From NCBI GenBank assembly GCA_900541335.1, contig UQJC01000007.1, forward strand, positions 1 through 57,318: DNA of 57,318 bases. Direction: 5' to 3'. The notes under the pieces are model-generated. The model was given only the letters and a program-made list of their open reading frames with translations, was not told where the DNA came from and did not search any database. Both the position numbers and the translations under genes were made by a program. The stretch's first letter is position 1, and each line of letters opens with the position of its first letter. This DNA is from an uncultured Prevotella sp. (lineage in GTDB: Bacteria > Bacteroidota > Bacteroidia > Bacteroidales > Bacteroidaceae). Below, piece after piece: positions 35,020 to 43,555 of this stretch.

Positions 35020-35619
35020 TCAGGGGTCTGTGACGGAGGAGGGAGAGGAAGTCAAGAGTCCTTCGGCTTGAAGCATTTGGCGGTAAGCCGCGGCTTTCTT
35101 TTCTATGTGTAAGGGATAGGCGCGGCTACTGCTGGGCATACGGTATAAGCGCATTTCCCTGCCTTCGAAGGTAAAGGAAACGCTTCCGCCTACAGGTGGC
35201 TCGGGTACGAGAAAGTGTGAACGGAGAGTGTCCGTGGCTTTCTGTCCGGTGGTGACAATGGCATGGCACTGGGGGATGCGGCGCAAGAGGGCATCGACGT
35301 CGGTTGCTTCGACGACTTCCAAATATTTGTCGGAGGCATTGTCCTGCAAGCGGTTGACTGTAGTTGCCGTGTCGTAGAGAGCGACGCCCTTCTCGGTGAG
35401 AAAGGTTTCGAGCAGTTCCTTATTGAAACGCTTGTGGGGAAGGTCGACGAAGTGGTCGCGGTCGGCAAAGAAGATGAGGCCGAAGATGCGCCACATGTCG
35501 TTTTGCATATTGGGGTAGAAAAAATCCATCGACCAACGTTTGCGGGGCGGTGGAAAACTGCCTAACATCAGGATGCGAGCCTGGGGCGGTAGAAAAGGTT
35601 GGAGGGGATGAGATTCCAA
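35020..35619 (-). CDS. Uracil-DNA-glycosylase-family protein, likely TTG start
   Basis: The product (199 aa from TTG at 35619) has the UDG-superfamily start PQARILMLGSFPPPRKRWSMDFFYPN and the block MWRIFGLIFFADRDHFVD. GVALYDTATTVNRLQDNASDKYLE and IVTTGQKATDTL complete the fold, as in Mug/UDG-like proteins of Bacteroidales. It presumably removes damaged or mismatched bases or acts on a related substrate; activity is unproven. No ATG lies between the conserved core and a GTG at 35913, and that longer frame crosses a perfect-looking hairpin at 35670-35739. The TTG just before ESHPLQPFLPP is therefore the most natural start. It lies downstream of trxB. Confidence 0.78.
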   Translation of the reverse strand: MESHPLQPFLPPQARILMLGSFPPPRKRWSMDFFYPNMQNDMWRIFGLIFFADRDHFVDLPHKRFNKELLETFLTEKGVALYDTATTVNRLQDNASDKYLEVVEATDVDALLRRIPQCHAIVTTGQKATDTLRSHFLVPEPPVGGSVSFTFEGREMRLYRMPSSSRAYPLHIEKKAAAYRQMLQAEGLLTSSPSSVTDP

Positions 35620-35940
35620 TGTGAGTGGAGATGATGGAGGTGGAACGGAAGGGGGATGGAAAATGCAAAAGGAGGAGTCTAAAAGTTTAGAAGGAGGTTG
35701 ATAAACCTCGTGTATCTTCTCAACCTTTAGACTCCTCCTAAGGGAAAGACCTGGCGATGCGCCTTGTGCCTTTGGGCTACCTTGCGCTTCTCGAGGGGAG
35801 TAATAGACGCAAGATGAACCGACGATAGAGGTATGGGTGATTTCGAGCCTGTAGAAGGGTAGCGCGTTGAAACGCTTCGTAGGAATGAACTTCGTTTCGC
35901 TACAGCCCTTCACTTCAGAACTGGCAGAAACCGCAAAACC
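35620..35940. other. Interval between trxB and the glycosylase gene
   Basis: These 321 bases hold a hairpin element at 35670-35739 and otherwise nothing that I recognise. The frame stays open on the minus strand, but composition and the hairpin argue against translation. Confidence 0.55.
35670..35739. repeat. 70-bp hairpin element (trxB-glycosylase gap)
   Basis: AGGAGGAGTCTAAAAGTTTAGAA pairs over ~23 bp with its near-complement TTCTCAACCTTTAGACTCCTCCT; an inner GAGGTT-GATA-AACCTC hairpin forms the loop. The word GGAGTCTAAAAGTTTA also occurs, with small changes, in the repeats at 17981-18080 and 20091-20190. Confidence 0.7.
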
Positions 35941-36867
35941 TTATAATGTCTTCAAGTAGCGTTCAGCTTCGATGGCTGCTTTGCAACCGCTGGCTGCTGC
36001 GGTGATGGCCTGACGGTAATGGGGGTCAGCTACGTCGCCGGCAGCATAGACACCCGGGATACCTGTGCAAGGAGAAGCTCCTTCGGTGAGGATGTAACCG
36101 ACTTCATCGGTCTTTACCCAGGGCTTGAAGATGTCGCTGTTGGGCTTGTGACCAATGGCGAGGAAGAAACCGTCGATGGGCAGGTCGTAACGACGTTCGT
36201 CAGCTTCGCCCTTGCGGTGAACGAGATGGGCACCTTCTACGCCGTTTTCACCATAGAGGCCCAGGGTGTTGGTTTCGAAAAGAACTTCGATTTTAGGATT
36301 CTCCATGACACGATCCTGCATGGCCTTGCTGGCACGCAGGAAGGGCTTGCGCACGATGAGGTAAACCTTCTGTGCCAAACCGGCGAGGTAGGTTGCTTCC
36401 TCACAAGCTGTGTCACCACCACCGACAACGGCTACAGTCTTCTTGCGGTAGAAGAATCCGTCGCAGGTAGCACAGGCGCTCACGCCTTGACCTTGGTATT
36501 TCTTTTCATCGTCCAAACCTAAGTATTTGGCTGAAGCACCGGTCGCAATGATGAGGGTCTGGCAAGTTTCTTCCGTACCATCGTCAAACCATACTTTATA
36601 GGGATGTTGGTCGAAATCAACCTTGACAGCTGCTGCCGAACGGATTTCTGCACCGAAGCGTTCAGCTTGCTTGCGCATGTGATCCATCAGTTCGTTGGCA
36701 TCAATGCCTTCGGGAAATCCGGGGAAGTTTTCGATTTCAGTCGTAATGGTCAATTGACCACCGGGTTGTAAACCTTCGTAAATAACGGGTTGCAAACCAG
36801 AACGTCCGGCATAAACTGCCGCTGTATATCCGGCAGGACCGGAACCGAGAATTAAGCAAGAAATCAT
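35941..36867 (-). CDS. trxB: Thioredoxin-disulfide reductase
   Basis: This NADPH-dependent flavoenzyme keeps thioredoxin reduced. The FAD site is LILGSGPAGYTAAVYAGRSG (residues 5-24). The redox pair is Cys132/Cys135 in ACATCDG, and the NADPH motif is VVGGGDTACEEATYL. The FAD-closing block GVYAAGDVADPHYRQ is near the C-terminus. Length 308 aa is normal. It follows a lolA-like gene in the same direction with a 125-nt gap, the order seen in many Bacteroidales genomes. Confidence 0.97.
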   Translation of the reverse strand: MISCLILGSGPAGYTAAVYAGRSGLQPVIYEGLQPGGQLTITTEIENFPGFPEGIDANELMDHMRKQAERFGAEIRSAAAVKVDFDQHPYKVWFDDGTEETCQTLIIATGASAKYLGLDDEKKYQGQGVSACATCDGFFYRKKTVAVVGGGDTACEEATYLAGLAQKVYLIVRKPFLRASKAMQDRVMENPKIEVLFETNTLGLYGENGVEGAHLVHRKGEADERRYDLPIDGFFLAIGHKPNSDIFKPWVKTDEVGYILTEGASPCTGIPGVYAAGDVADPHYRQAITAAASGCKAAIEAERYLKTL

Positions 36868-36992
36868 AGGAATAATACTAAATGATATGTGGTTGATGAG
36901 TTGAGTCGGAGGAATGGGGAAGGAGCCGGATGGCTTTCATCCCTTGGCCTTTGGCCGTGAATAAGAAGAGAGAGGAGAAGAAGGTTGTCGGC

Positions 36993-37631
36993 TTATCGCA
37001 AGTCAATGACTTCGATGCCCGGATGCTTCTTTTCGTCGAACTTAAACGTCGCATCGTTCCAGCGACGCTTGGTGCGGATGCTGTTGACCCGAATACGGGT
37101 CCATTCACCCCGATTATCCTTGATGCGGATGGATTTCGGTAATTGGCTGTTTTTGTCAATGACAATAATGAGTAATTGTAAGGGGGCGGACTTGTTGTCG
37201 GCGATAAGTCGTACTTCGTGGCTGGGCTTTCCCTGGTAGGTAGTGGGGGCTAAGCGTAAACGGTAACCTTTCTTATAGAGATCGACAAAGGTGTACGGAT
37301 TCATCTGCTGGAGTTCTTCGACAGTTGGCGTGCTGACATTGACTTCGTCACTGCCCGTCATGAGACTCCACTGGGTATGTCCGTCAAACCAGGTGGTCAG
37401 AGAGGAGGAGGTAATCTTAAACTTGTTGCCCTGTAAGTAAAGATGGCCCGTAACGGTGCCGTCTTCTTCAACTCCCTTGAACTGGGTGCCTTCGAAGCTG
37501 GCTTCGATGCCACCGCTGTTCTTCAACTTAGCCGCTGTCTGGTCTAACACTTGGCGTGCAGTTTGGGCAAATCCCGAAATGCTGACTGCGCAGGCTGCAA
37601 AAAGGGAAAGGAATATGCTTTTATACTTCAT
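36993..37631 (-). CDS. lolA: LolA-like outer-membrane lipoprotein carrier
   Basis: The 212-aa product has a Sec signal (MKYKSIFLSLFAACAVSISGFA). The LolA-like concave half-barrel follows (ASFEGTQF, GHLYLQGNKFKITSSSLTTW, DGHTQWSLMTGSDEVNVS, PYTFVDLYKKGYRLRL), with the typical Trp/Asp turn WFDGHTQW. It would ferry lipoproteins through the periplasm to the outer membrane. The location upstream of trxB matches the conserved ftsK-lolA-trxB neighbourhood of Bacteroidales, here interrupted by two genes. A -7 box lies 30 nt upstream of the ATG. Confidence 0.85.
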   Translation of the reverse strand: MKYKSIFLSLFAACAVSISGFAQTARQVLDQTAAKLKNSGGIEASFEGTQFKGVEEDGTVTGHLYLQGNKFKITSSSLTTWFDGHTQWSLMTGSDEVNVSTPTVEELQQMNPYTFVDLYKKGYRLRLAPTTYQGKPSHEVRLIADNKSAPLQLLIIVIDKNSQLPKSIRIKDNRGEWTRIRVNSIRTKRRWNDATFKFDEKKHPGIEVIDLR

Positions 37632-37659
37632 TGTTGGCTATCTTTTGACAAATTGTCCG

Positions 37660-37667
37660 CAAATATA
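37660..37667 (-). promoter_or_regulatory. -7 box of the lolA-like gene
   Basis: The minus strand reads TATATTTG. It gives a ~22-nt leader to the ATG at 37631. Confidence 0.6.
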
Positions 37668-37741
37668 ATGGTTTATCATCAACAAGTTGTTCGATATGCG
37701 AGAAAATACCAAGAGAGCAGGAGAGTCTGTGGGCAGAAACA

Positions 37742-37792
37742 AGAAAAACGGGGAGACACGCCTTTCGATGTAGAAAGGATGTGTCTCCCCGT
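37742..37792 (-). terminator. Terminator of the sulfatase gene
   Basis: ACGGGGAGACAC pairs with (G)TGTCTCCCCGT, with inner CTTTC/GAAAG pairs. On the minus strand it ends in TTTTTCTTG. It isolates the sulfatase from lolA. Confidence 0.85.
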
Positions 37793-37852
37793 GAAGGAAG
37801 GAGATTCGTCAAACAGTAGCACGCTGTGAGACGAACTTAGAAATCGTTGAGC

Positions 37853-39382
37853 TTACTGGGGAATCGTGAGGTTCTCGAACATGGGAACGTCAGACTTAAC
37901 GTGCTGTTCGTGAATGATTTGCTTCAGTTCCTTGACGATTTCGGGATGTTGGCTGGCTACGTTGTGGTCTTCGTGTACATCGGTAGCTAGGTTGTAGAGT
38001 TTGCAAGTACCGCGATCAACGTGGAGTTTCCAGTCGCCCTTACGCACACCAAGCTGATTGGTCTCGTGGAATTCCCAGTAGAGGAAGTCGTGTTGCTTTT
38101 GCTCATCGTCTTTACCAAGGAGGGTCGGAGCAAATGAGATGCCGTCGAAGTAGTCCTTTTCCAATCGTTTGTTGCCAAACACTTCGGTATAGTTCTTCTG
38201 ACCAATGAGGTCGCAGAATGTAGGCATAACGTCGTAGAAGGCCAATTGGTGGTCATTGACTACACCTGCCTTGACCTTGCCCGGCCAACGGACGATGAAG
38301 GGAACACGGATACCGCCTTCGAGGCAAGAACGCTTCTTACCCTGGAGCATACCGTCGCGACCGAAGAAGTCGGGGTCGGCACCACCTTCCTCGTGAGGAC
38401 CGTTGTCGGAAGAGAAGATAACTAAGGTATTCTCATCCATACCCTTCTCTTTCAGCTTGGCAAAGATTTCGCCGACATAGGTATCCAAACGGGTAATCAT
38501 TGCGGCAAACTGTGCGTGGGTATTGACCGTGGAGTGGTAACGACCGCTACCGCCAAAGTCTTTGTCCTCGCAGAAGCGACCTTCGTAAGCCTTGAGGATG
38601 GAGTCATTGGGCTGGTAGAGCTCAGCGTGGGGAAGGGTATAAGTAAAGAGACCATAGAAGGGCTGATCGGACGTTTGCTGGTCGAGCCATTCCAACGCTT
38701 CCTGGTGGATGAGGTCACCCGAATATTGCGTACGTTTCGCATAGTCGGGATGGTTGGAACCATCGGAGTACTTGGTATTCTCTTTCAACTCAATGCGAAC
38801 CACACCGCTGTCTCCGCGACGCTTGCTGTAGCGATTGAGGAAGTTGGGGTAATACTTGTGTGCCATGTACTGGCAGATGTAGCCGTAGTATTCATCCACA
38901 CCGCGCTTGTCGGGAGTAGAGATTGAGCCTTCGTAACCGCCTGCCCACTTGCCGAACATACCCGTGGTATAGCCATTGGCTTTCATGATTTCGGGTAGAA
39001 TGACGTGGGCGGTGTCATAGGGTTCCTGACCTACGCGGTCGGGGTCTTGTGCGACACCATACTGGATGTTCGGACGGCCGCCCCAATACTCTTTGTTACC
39101 GCGTACGTGGGTATGACCGGTATGCTGACCCGTCATCAAGGTAGCGCGTGAAGGAGCACTGACGGGGCTACCCGCATAGGCTTGGGTGAAACGCATACCT
39201 TCAGCGGCCATACGGTCGAGGTTAGGAGTAGAGATATAAGGCTGACCGTAGCAAGCGAGGTCGCCGTAGCCCATATCATCGCAAAGGATGAAAATGATGT
39301 TGGGCTTGGAAGTTTCTTGAGCTGCCAGTTGAGCGGCGCAGAGAGAAGCTCCACCGAGGAGCAGGAGAGATGTCTTTGTCAT
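37853..39382 (-). CDS. Serine-type sulfatase, exported
   Basis: The 509-aa protein has a Sec signal (ending near AAQLAAQ) and the alkaline-phosphatase-like sulfatase fold. Metal ligands Asp35-Asp36 lie in ILCDDMGYGD. The formylglycine site is S75-A-P-S-R79 in SPVSAPSRATLMTGQ; Ser at the first position means activation by an anaerobic sulfatase-maturing radical SAM enzyme. The second metal site is FSSDNGPHEEGG. RGVDEYYGY and the C-terminal subdomain GDWKLHVDRGTCKLYNL fit family S1 sulfatases acting on host or algal glycans. The exact sulfated sugar cannot be told. The periplasm is the likely location. The gene lies 126 nt after a GEVED-domain secreted protein and is closed by its own terminator. 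Confidence 0.93.
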   Translation of the reverse strand: MTKTSLLLLGGASLCAAQLAAQETSKPNIIFILCDDMGYGDLACYGQPYISTPNLDRMAAEGMRFTQAYAGSPVSAPSRATLMTGQHTGHTHVRGNKEYWGGRPNIQYGVAQDPDRVGQEPYDTAHVILPEIMKANGYTTGMFGKWAGGYEGSISTPDKRGVDEYYGYICQYMAHKYYPNFLNRYSKRRGDSGVVRIELKENTKYSDGSNHPDYAKRTQYSGDLIHQEALEWLDQQTSDQPFYGLFTYTLPHAELYQPNDSILKAYEGRFCEDKDFGGSGRYHSTVNTHAQFAAMITRLDTYVGEIFAKLKEKGMDENTLVIFSSDNGPHEEGGADPDFFGRDGMLQGKKRSCLEGGIRVPFIVRWPGKVKAGVVNDHQLAFYDVMPTFCDLIGQKNYTEVFGNKRLEKDYFDGISFAPTLLGKDDEQKQHDFLYWEFHETNQLGVRKGDWKLHVDRGTCKLYNLATDVHEDHNVASQHPEIVKELKQIIHEQHVKSDVPMFENLTIPQ

Positions 39383-39416
39383 AAGTAAAAATAGATGAGA
39401 TGTTGGGGAATTGCCT

Positions 39417-39486
39417 GGTTGAGGAGTTTAGATGAGGCTTTGGTAGGGAAAACCAGTGAGATTGGCTTTCTTGTGCCTTCTCAACC
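39417..39486. repeat. Hairpin element between the GEVED-protein and sulfatase genes
   Basis: GGTTGAGGAG (39417-39426) pairs with CTTCTCAACC (39477-39486) with one G-T pair. The arms (GTTGAGGAGTTTAG and CTTCTCAACC) resemble those of the element at 35670-35739. It may also act as a weak terminator. Confidence 0.45.
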
Positions 39487-39508
39487 TATCCCAGTGCAAC
39501 GTCTGTTT

Positions 39509-40756
39509 TTATTTGATTTTCTTTTGACCGCCCTGGATGTAAATGCCCTGGTGGTTTTCGAGTTGGATGAGTTTACCTTCGATGTTATAGGCCTTTTGGT
39601 CCTGAACTTGTACTTGTTCGATGGGGGTGATACTTGTCGGAGGAGTCGGTTCGGCCTGGGGATGTACGAAGAGGAAGAAGTCGTAGAGCATACCATGCAC
39701 TTCCTCGTCGGCATATTCCAGTCCGTTGTCATTTAAGCGCATGCGCATGCGTACTCGGCCTTCCTTGGCATCTGTGGGAACTTGGATTTCGGCATGGCCC
39801 GAAGCGTCGTTCAAGAATTCTTGTTTAGTCTCGAAGATGCCATCAGCGTCCCAGTCGAAATAAGCGGTTACGGTGTAATCTTTTGTCAAGCCTTGTGCCG
39901 CATAGTCTAAGTTGAAACGACCACCGCGTGCGACTTCAGCCGAATCATGACGTTCGATGTGATGGAAGCCTTTGAGGTTGTCGGAAGTAGCTGCATAATG
40001 CAATTCGTTAGAAACTGCCTGACCCGTAATGTTGCAAGCCGTCAAGTAAACGGAGGTCTTGCTTCCACAGGGATGGTAGTAGATGCCCAGTCGCTTGGCG
40101 AGCGGTGTGGAAGAGACGGGTGCATAGACACTGTCTTTGAGGGTGATGCTGGAGATACCGAAGAAGCATCCTTGGTTTTGAGTGCCCTTTTTGATATTCA
40201 ACTTGAGATAAAAGTCCTTGCTAGAAGTCTTGACCGTATCTTTTGACATCCATCCCCAGAGTTTGTGGGTCTTTCCGTTGGTGTTGATGCCTTCGGCAAT
40301 GTCAAAGTTAAACTTGTTGATCCAGCCAGTCCAATCCGTTCCGTTGTCACTGACCGAAGTGCGCAATACGTAGCGGCGGGGTTGTTTGTCACCGCTTTCC
40401 TGGTAATTGCCTGCATTGTTGAGTGCATGAATATCTAGATCCAAGGCATTAAACTGAGTCGCTTCAGCCAAACCGGAGATTTTAAAGACGAGATCGATCG
40501 TAGGGTTGGAGGTCGCATTGACATTGGGGCAGACAATGGCTTCCGTGATTGCATTACCTGAAGACTTGAAGTCATGTGAGGTGGATACAACAGATGCCGT
40601 AACCCCGTTCAAGGGCTGACCGTGGGCATTGCGTACTTGAACTTTTACTGATTCTGCAGTAGTACCTGTTCGCTGAAAGGTGAGCGAAACTTGCGCTTGC
40701 ATACTCCAACTAAGGAGGAAGAGCGCCAAGAGGTAGAGAGTTTTTTGTTTAAACAT
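39509..40756 (-). CDS. Secreted GEVED-domain protein
   Basis: The ATG at 40756 (MFKQKTLYLLALFLLSWSMQAQ) opens a clear Sec signal and gives 415 aa; earlier codons are excluded. Residues ~24-200 are a beta-sandwich (VSLTFQRTGTTAESVKVQV ... SVSDNGTDWTGWI) without a motif that I can name. Residues ~265-365 match a GEVED-type domain (AYFDWDADGIFETKQEFL ... RMRMRLNDNGLEYADEEVHG). The end (AYNIEGKLIQLENHQGIYIQ) resembles a shortened type IX sorting tail. It probably sits on the cell surface, possibly working with the sulfatase downstream; that link is inferred from position only. Confidence 0.75.
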   Translation of the reverse strand: MFKQKTLYLLALFLLSWSMQAQVSLTFQRTGTTAESVKVQVRNAHGQPLNGVTASVVSTSHDFKSSGNAITEAIVCPNVNATSNPTIDLVFKISGLAEATQFNALDLDIHALNNAGNYQESGDKQPRRYVLRTSVSDNGTDWTGWINKFNFDIAEGINTNGKTHKLWGWMSKDTVKTSSKDFYLKLNIKKGTQNQGCFFGISSITLKDSVYAPVSSTPLAKRLGIYYHPCGSKTSVYLTACNITGQAVSNELHYAATSDNLKGFHHIERHDSAEVARGGRFNLDYAAQGLTKDYTVTAYFDWDADGIFETKQEFLNDASGHAEIQVPTDAKEGRVRMRMRLNDNGLEYADEEVHGMLYDFFLFVHPQAEPTPPTSITPIEQVQVQDQKAYNIEGKLIQLENHQGIYIQGGQKKIK

Positions 40757-40792
40757 GAGATTAACAATTTGTATTTTCCAATGATATAGATA

Positions 40793-40824
40793 GGTAACCA
40801 TCCTGTTTGATCAGGATAGTTACC
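40793..40824 (-). terminator. Hairpin behind ftsK
   Basis: GGTAACCATCCT pairs with AGGATAGTTACC (one mismatch) between ftsK and the GEVED-protein gene. The T-tract is poor. Confidence 0.55.
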
Positions 40825-40837
40825 TTGTGTTTCATAA

Positions 40838-43405
40838 TTATCCGCGTAATTGCTGAATGCGGCTGTCGAGTTCAATTTCGTCAGCAACCAAGACTTCTCG
40901 GGGTTTGGAACCGCGCACTGGACCCACAATGCCTGCTCGTTCGAGTTGATCCATCAGACGACCTGCGCGGTTGTAGCCGATGGCGAATTTGCGCTGGATA
41001 AGCGAAGTAGAGCCTTGTTGATGAATGACAATCAAACGGGCAGCTTCTTCAAACATCGGGTCGAGGGAGTCACTGTCCAATTCTGCTGGACCATTTCCTT
41101 CGCCTTCCATTTCGGGTTCGGGAAGTTCGTAAGCAGCCTGGTAGCCTTGTTGTTTGCTGATGTATTCGTTGATACGTTCGACTTCGGGCGTATCGACAAA
41201 AGCACATTGCACACGAACCGGCGTGTTGGCCGCTAAGAAGAGCATGTCACCCTTACCTACTAACTGGTTGGCACCACCTTGGTCGAGAATGGTACGGCTG
41301 TCTATCTGAGACATGACCTTGAAGGCCATGCGCGCGGGGAAGTTAGCTTTGATGGTACCCGTGATAATATTGGTCGTCGGTCGTTGAGTTGCAATAATCA
41401 TGTGCATACCCACAGCACGGGCTAATTGGGCAATACGGGCAATGGGCAATTCCACTTCCTTGCCTGCAGTCATAATCAGGTCACCAAACTCGTCGATGAT
41501 GACTACGATGTAAGGCATGAACTCATGTCCGTTCTCGGGGTTCAGTTGGCGCGCTTTGAACTTGGCATTGTACTCCTTGATGTTTCTAACCTTGGCCTTC
41601 TTCAGCAAGTCATAGCGTGCGTCCATCAATTGACAGAGACTCTTGAGTGTTTGTACCACCTTTGTCACATCGGTAATGATGGGATCTTCGTTTTCAGCGG
41701 GAATCTTTGCCAGGAAGTGTTTCTCGATGGAGGTATAAATAGAAAATTCAACCTTCTTCGGGTCTACCATGACGAGCTTCAGTTCGGCAGGATGCTTCTT
41801 GTAGAGCAAAGAAGTGATGATGGCGTTCAGACCAACAGACTTACCTTGACCCGTGGCACCAGCTACGAGCAGGTGGGGCATCTTTGCCAAGTCTACCATG
41901 AAGACTTCGTTGGTAATGGTTTTACCTAAAGCAATCGGGAGGTCAAAAGTAGATTCCTGGAATTTCTTCGTGTTGATGATGCTCTCCATGGAGACGATAC
42001 GTGGGTTCTTGTTAGGAACCTCAATACCAATGGTGCCTTTGCCCGGAATGGGAGCAATGATACGGATGCCCAAGGCAGAAAGAGAGAGCGCAATGTCATC
42101 TTCCAGGTTGCGAATCTTGTTGATGCGTACTCCAGGAGCGGGAGTGACCTCGTAGAGTGTAATGGTCGGGCCGATGGTGGCCTTGATACTCGAAATCTCG
42201 ACACCAAAGTTGCGCAATACCTCAATGATGCGGTCCTTGTTGGCATTTTGTTCAGCCATGTCAATGGCAGGTCCCTGGTCGTCGTAATGTTTGAGCAACG
42301 GAATGGTAGGGAATTTATAATACTCCAAATCCTTGCGCGGATCGTAAGGAGCAAGGTCTTTGACTTCCTCAACGGTTTTGCCTTTGGCCTTATCATCGAC
42401 GATTGTCTTGGCTATGTCCAGTTTCGTAGTGCTTGCTTCACCTGCTACTTGGGAGGGCTTGGGAGCCTCCTGGTCACTATTCGTCGCTTCGATGGGGTGG
42501 GGAGCGGGAGTATTAGAGGATTCAGCTGAAAGATCGATGGAGACCGTTTCGTCTGTTTCTTTAGCCATCAACTCTTCTTCTTCGTTGGTTTCGTCTTCGT
42601 AACGGGCGCTTTCTTCTTCAGGAGTCAGGTCGAGCTGAGTTACTTCTTCTTCCACTTCGTTCGGAACGTCGATTGATTCGCCAGGTTCAGCTGCAGCCTT
42701 TTTATTGCGCTTCAATTTCTTGAGGTTGATGTAGTCTTGCGGGTGAAGCAAGCGGCGTACGATGTGGATGGTTTCAGACGTAAGGTAGACGAAGTAAAGC
42801 AATACGCAGGAGATAATTAGTAACCAAACGCCGAAGGTTCCGAGGGTAGTTACCAGGTAGCTACGTATGAAGTCACCATGTGCTCCGCCCAATCGGAAAC
42901 TCAGTCCTGAGACCCAAGCATCGGGAAGTGACTGACAAATCAGACTGAAGAACACCGAACTCCAGATCATCAAGAACGAGAAGTTGAGAAACCACTTCCA
43001 AAGGCGAACGGTATAAGCACCCATCAGTTTGATACCGATGAGCAAGGTGAGCAGGGGAATAAAGAGTGAGGCAATACCGAAGCAACCATCCATGAAGTAG
43101 AAAGAAAGGTAGGCACCTAACTTTCCACCATAGTTGGCGGCTTGGTCTAAGTTGCAACTCTGCACTCCGCCTTGATCGATGCTGCCGGTGAAGAGGTTCG
43201 AAATCATGCTAAGCAAGAGGTAGATGCTGATGCCTAAGAGCGACAGCCCAATTACAAAGCGAACGAGGTCTGCTTTCAGAAATTCAGTAACATCTGCCTT
43301 GACTTGTCCGTTGCGCAGGCGTTGCCAGAACGTGGGAGGTGCTGGAGTAGTGCCTGGGTTGGGTTTACGGCTTTTGGGTGATGTAACTGTTTTTTTTGTC
43401 GGCAT
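40838..43405 (-). CDS. ftsK: DNA translocase FtsK
   Basis: The 855-aa divisome protein pumps chromosome termini through the septum and activates XerCD. A basic N-terminal stretch is followed by four transmembrane helices (about 45-70, 95-130, 138-160, 173-200). An acidic linker of ~200 residues separates them from the motor. The alpha/beta motor has Walker A AGATGQGKSVGLNAI (~515) and Walker B-like YIVVIIDEFGDLIM. IATQRPTTNIITGTIKANFPARMAF is the standard core. The last ~70 residues form the gamma winged helix that reads KOPS (ARLIVIHQQGSTSLIQRKF ... AGRLMDQLERAGIVG). The length is typical for Bacteroidetes. Confidence 0.97.
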   Translation of the reverse strand: MPTKKTVTSPKSRKPNPGTTPAPPTFWQRLRNGQVKADVTEFLKADLVRFVIGLSLLGISIYLLLSMISNLFTGSIDQGGVQSCNLDQAANYGGKLGAYLSFYFMDGCFGIASLFIPLLTLLIGIKLMGAYTVRLWKWFLNFSFLMIWSSVFFSLICQSLPDAWVSGLSFRLGGAHGDFIRSYLVTTLGTFGVWLLIISCVLLYFVYLTSETIHIVRRLLHPQDYINLKKLKRNKKAAAEPGESIDVPNEVEEEVTQLDLTPEEESARYEDETNEEEELMAKETDETVSIDLSAESSNTPAPHPIEATNSDQEAPKPSQVAGEASTTKLDIAKTIVDDKAKGKTVEEVKDLAPYDPRKDLEYYKFPTIPLLKHYDDQGPAIDMAEQNANKDRIIEVLRNFGVEISSIKATIGPTITLYEVTPAPGVRINKIRNLEDDIALSLSALGIRIIAPIPGKGTIGIEVPNKNPRIVSMESIINTKKFQESTFDLPIALGKTITNEVFMVDLAKMPHLLVAGATGQGKSVGLNAIITSLLYKKHPAELKLVMVDPKKVEFSIYTSIEKHFLAKIPAENEDPIITDVTKVVQTLKSLCQLMDARYDLLKKAKVRNIKEYNAKFKARQLNPENGHEFMPYIVVIIDEFGDLIMTAGKEVELPIARIAQLARAVGMHMIIATQRPTTNIITGTIKANFPARMAFKVMSQIDSRTILDQGGANQLVGKGDMLFLAANTPVRVQCAFVDTPEVERINEYISKQQGYQAAYELPEPEMEGEGNGPAELDSDSLDPMFEEAARLIVIHQQGSTSLIQRKFAIGYNRAGRLMDQLERAGIVGPVRGSKPREVLVADEIELDSRIQQLRG

Positions 43406-43555
43406 AATATCTTAGTATAGATCGATAAAGGGATTGTATAAGAGGGATGAGTCGTCTATGTGCGTTAGACGCAAGTTTCTGATTCTTGAATGTCAGAAAG
43501 AAAGAGAAAACGTTGCGAAGGTACGCAAAAAGGCCGGAAGGCTGAAATACTTCTG

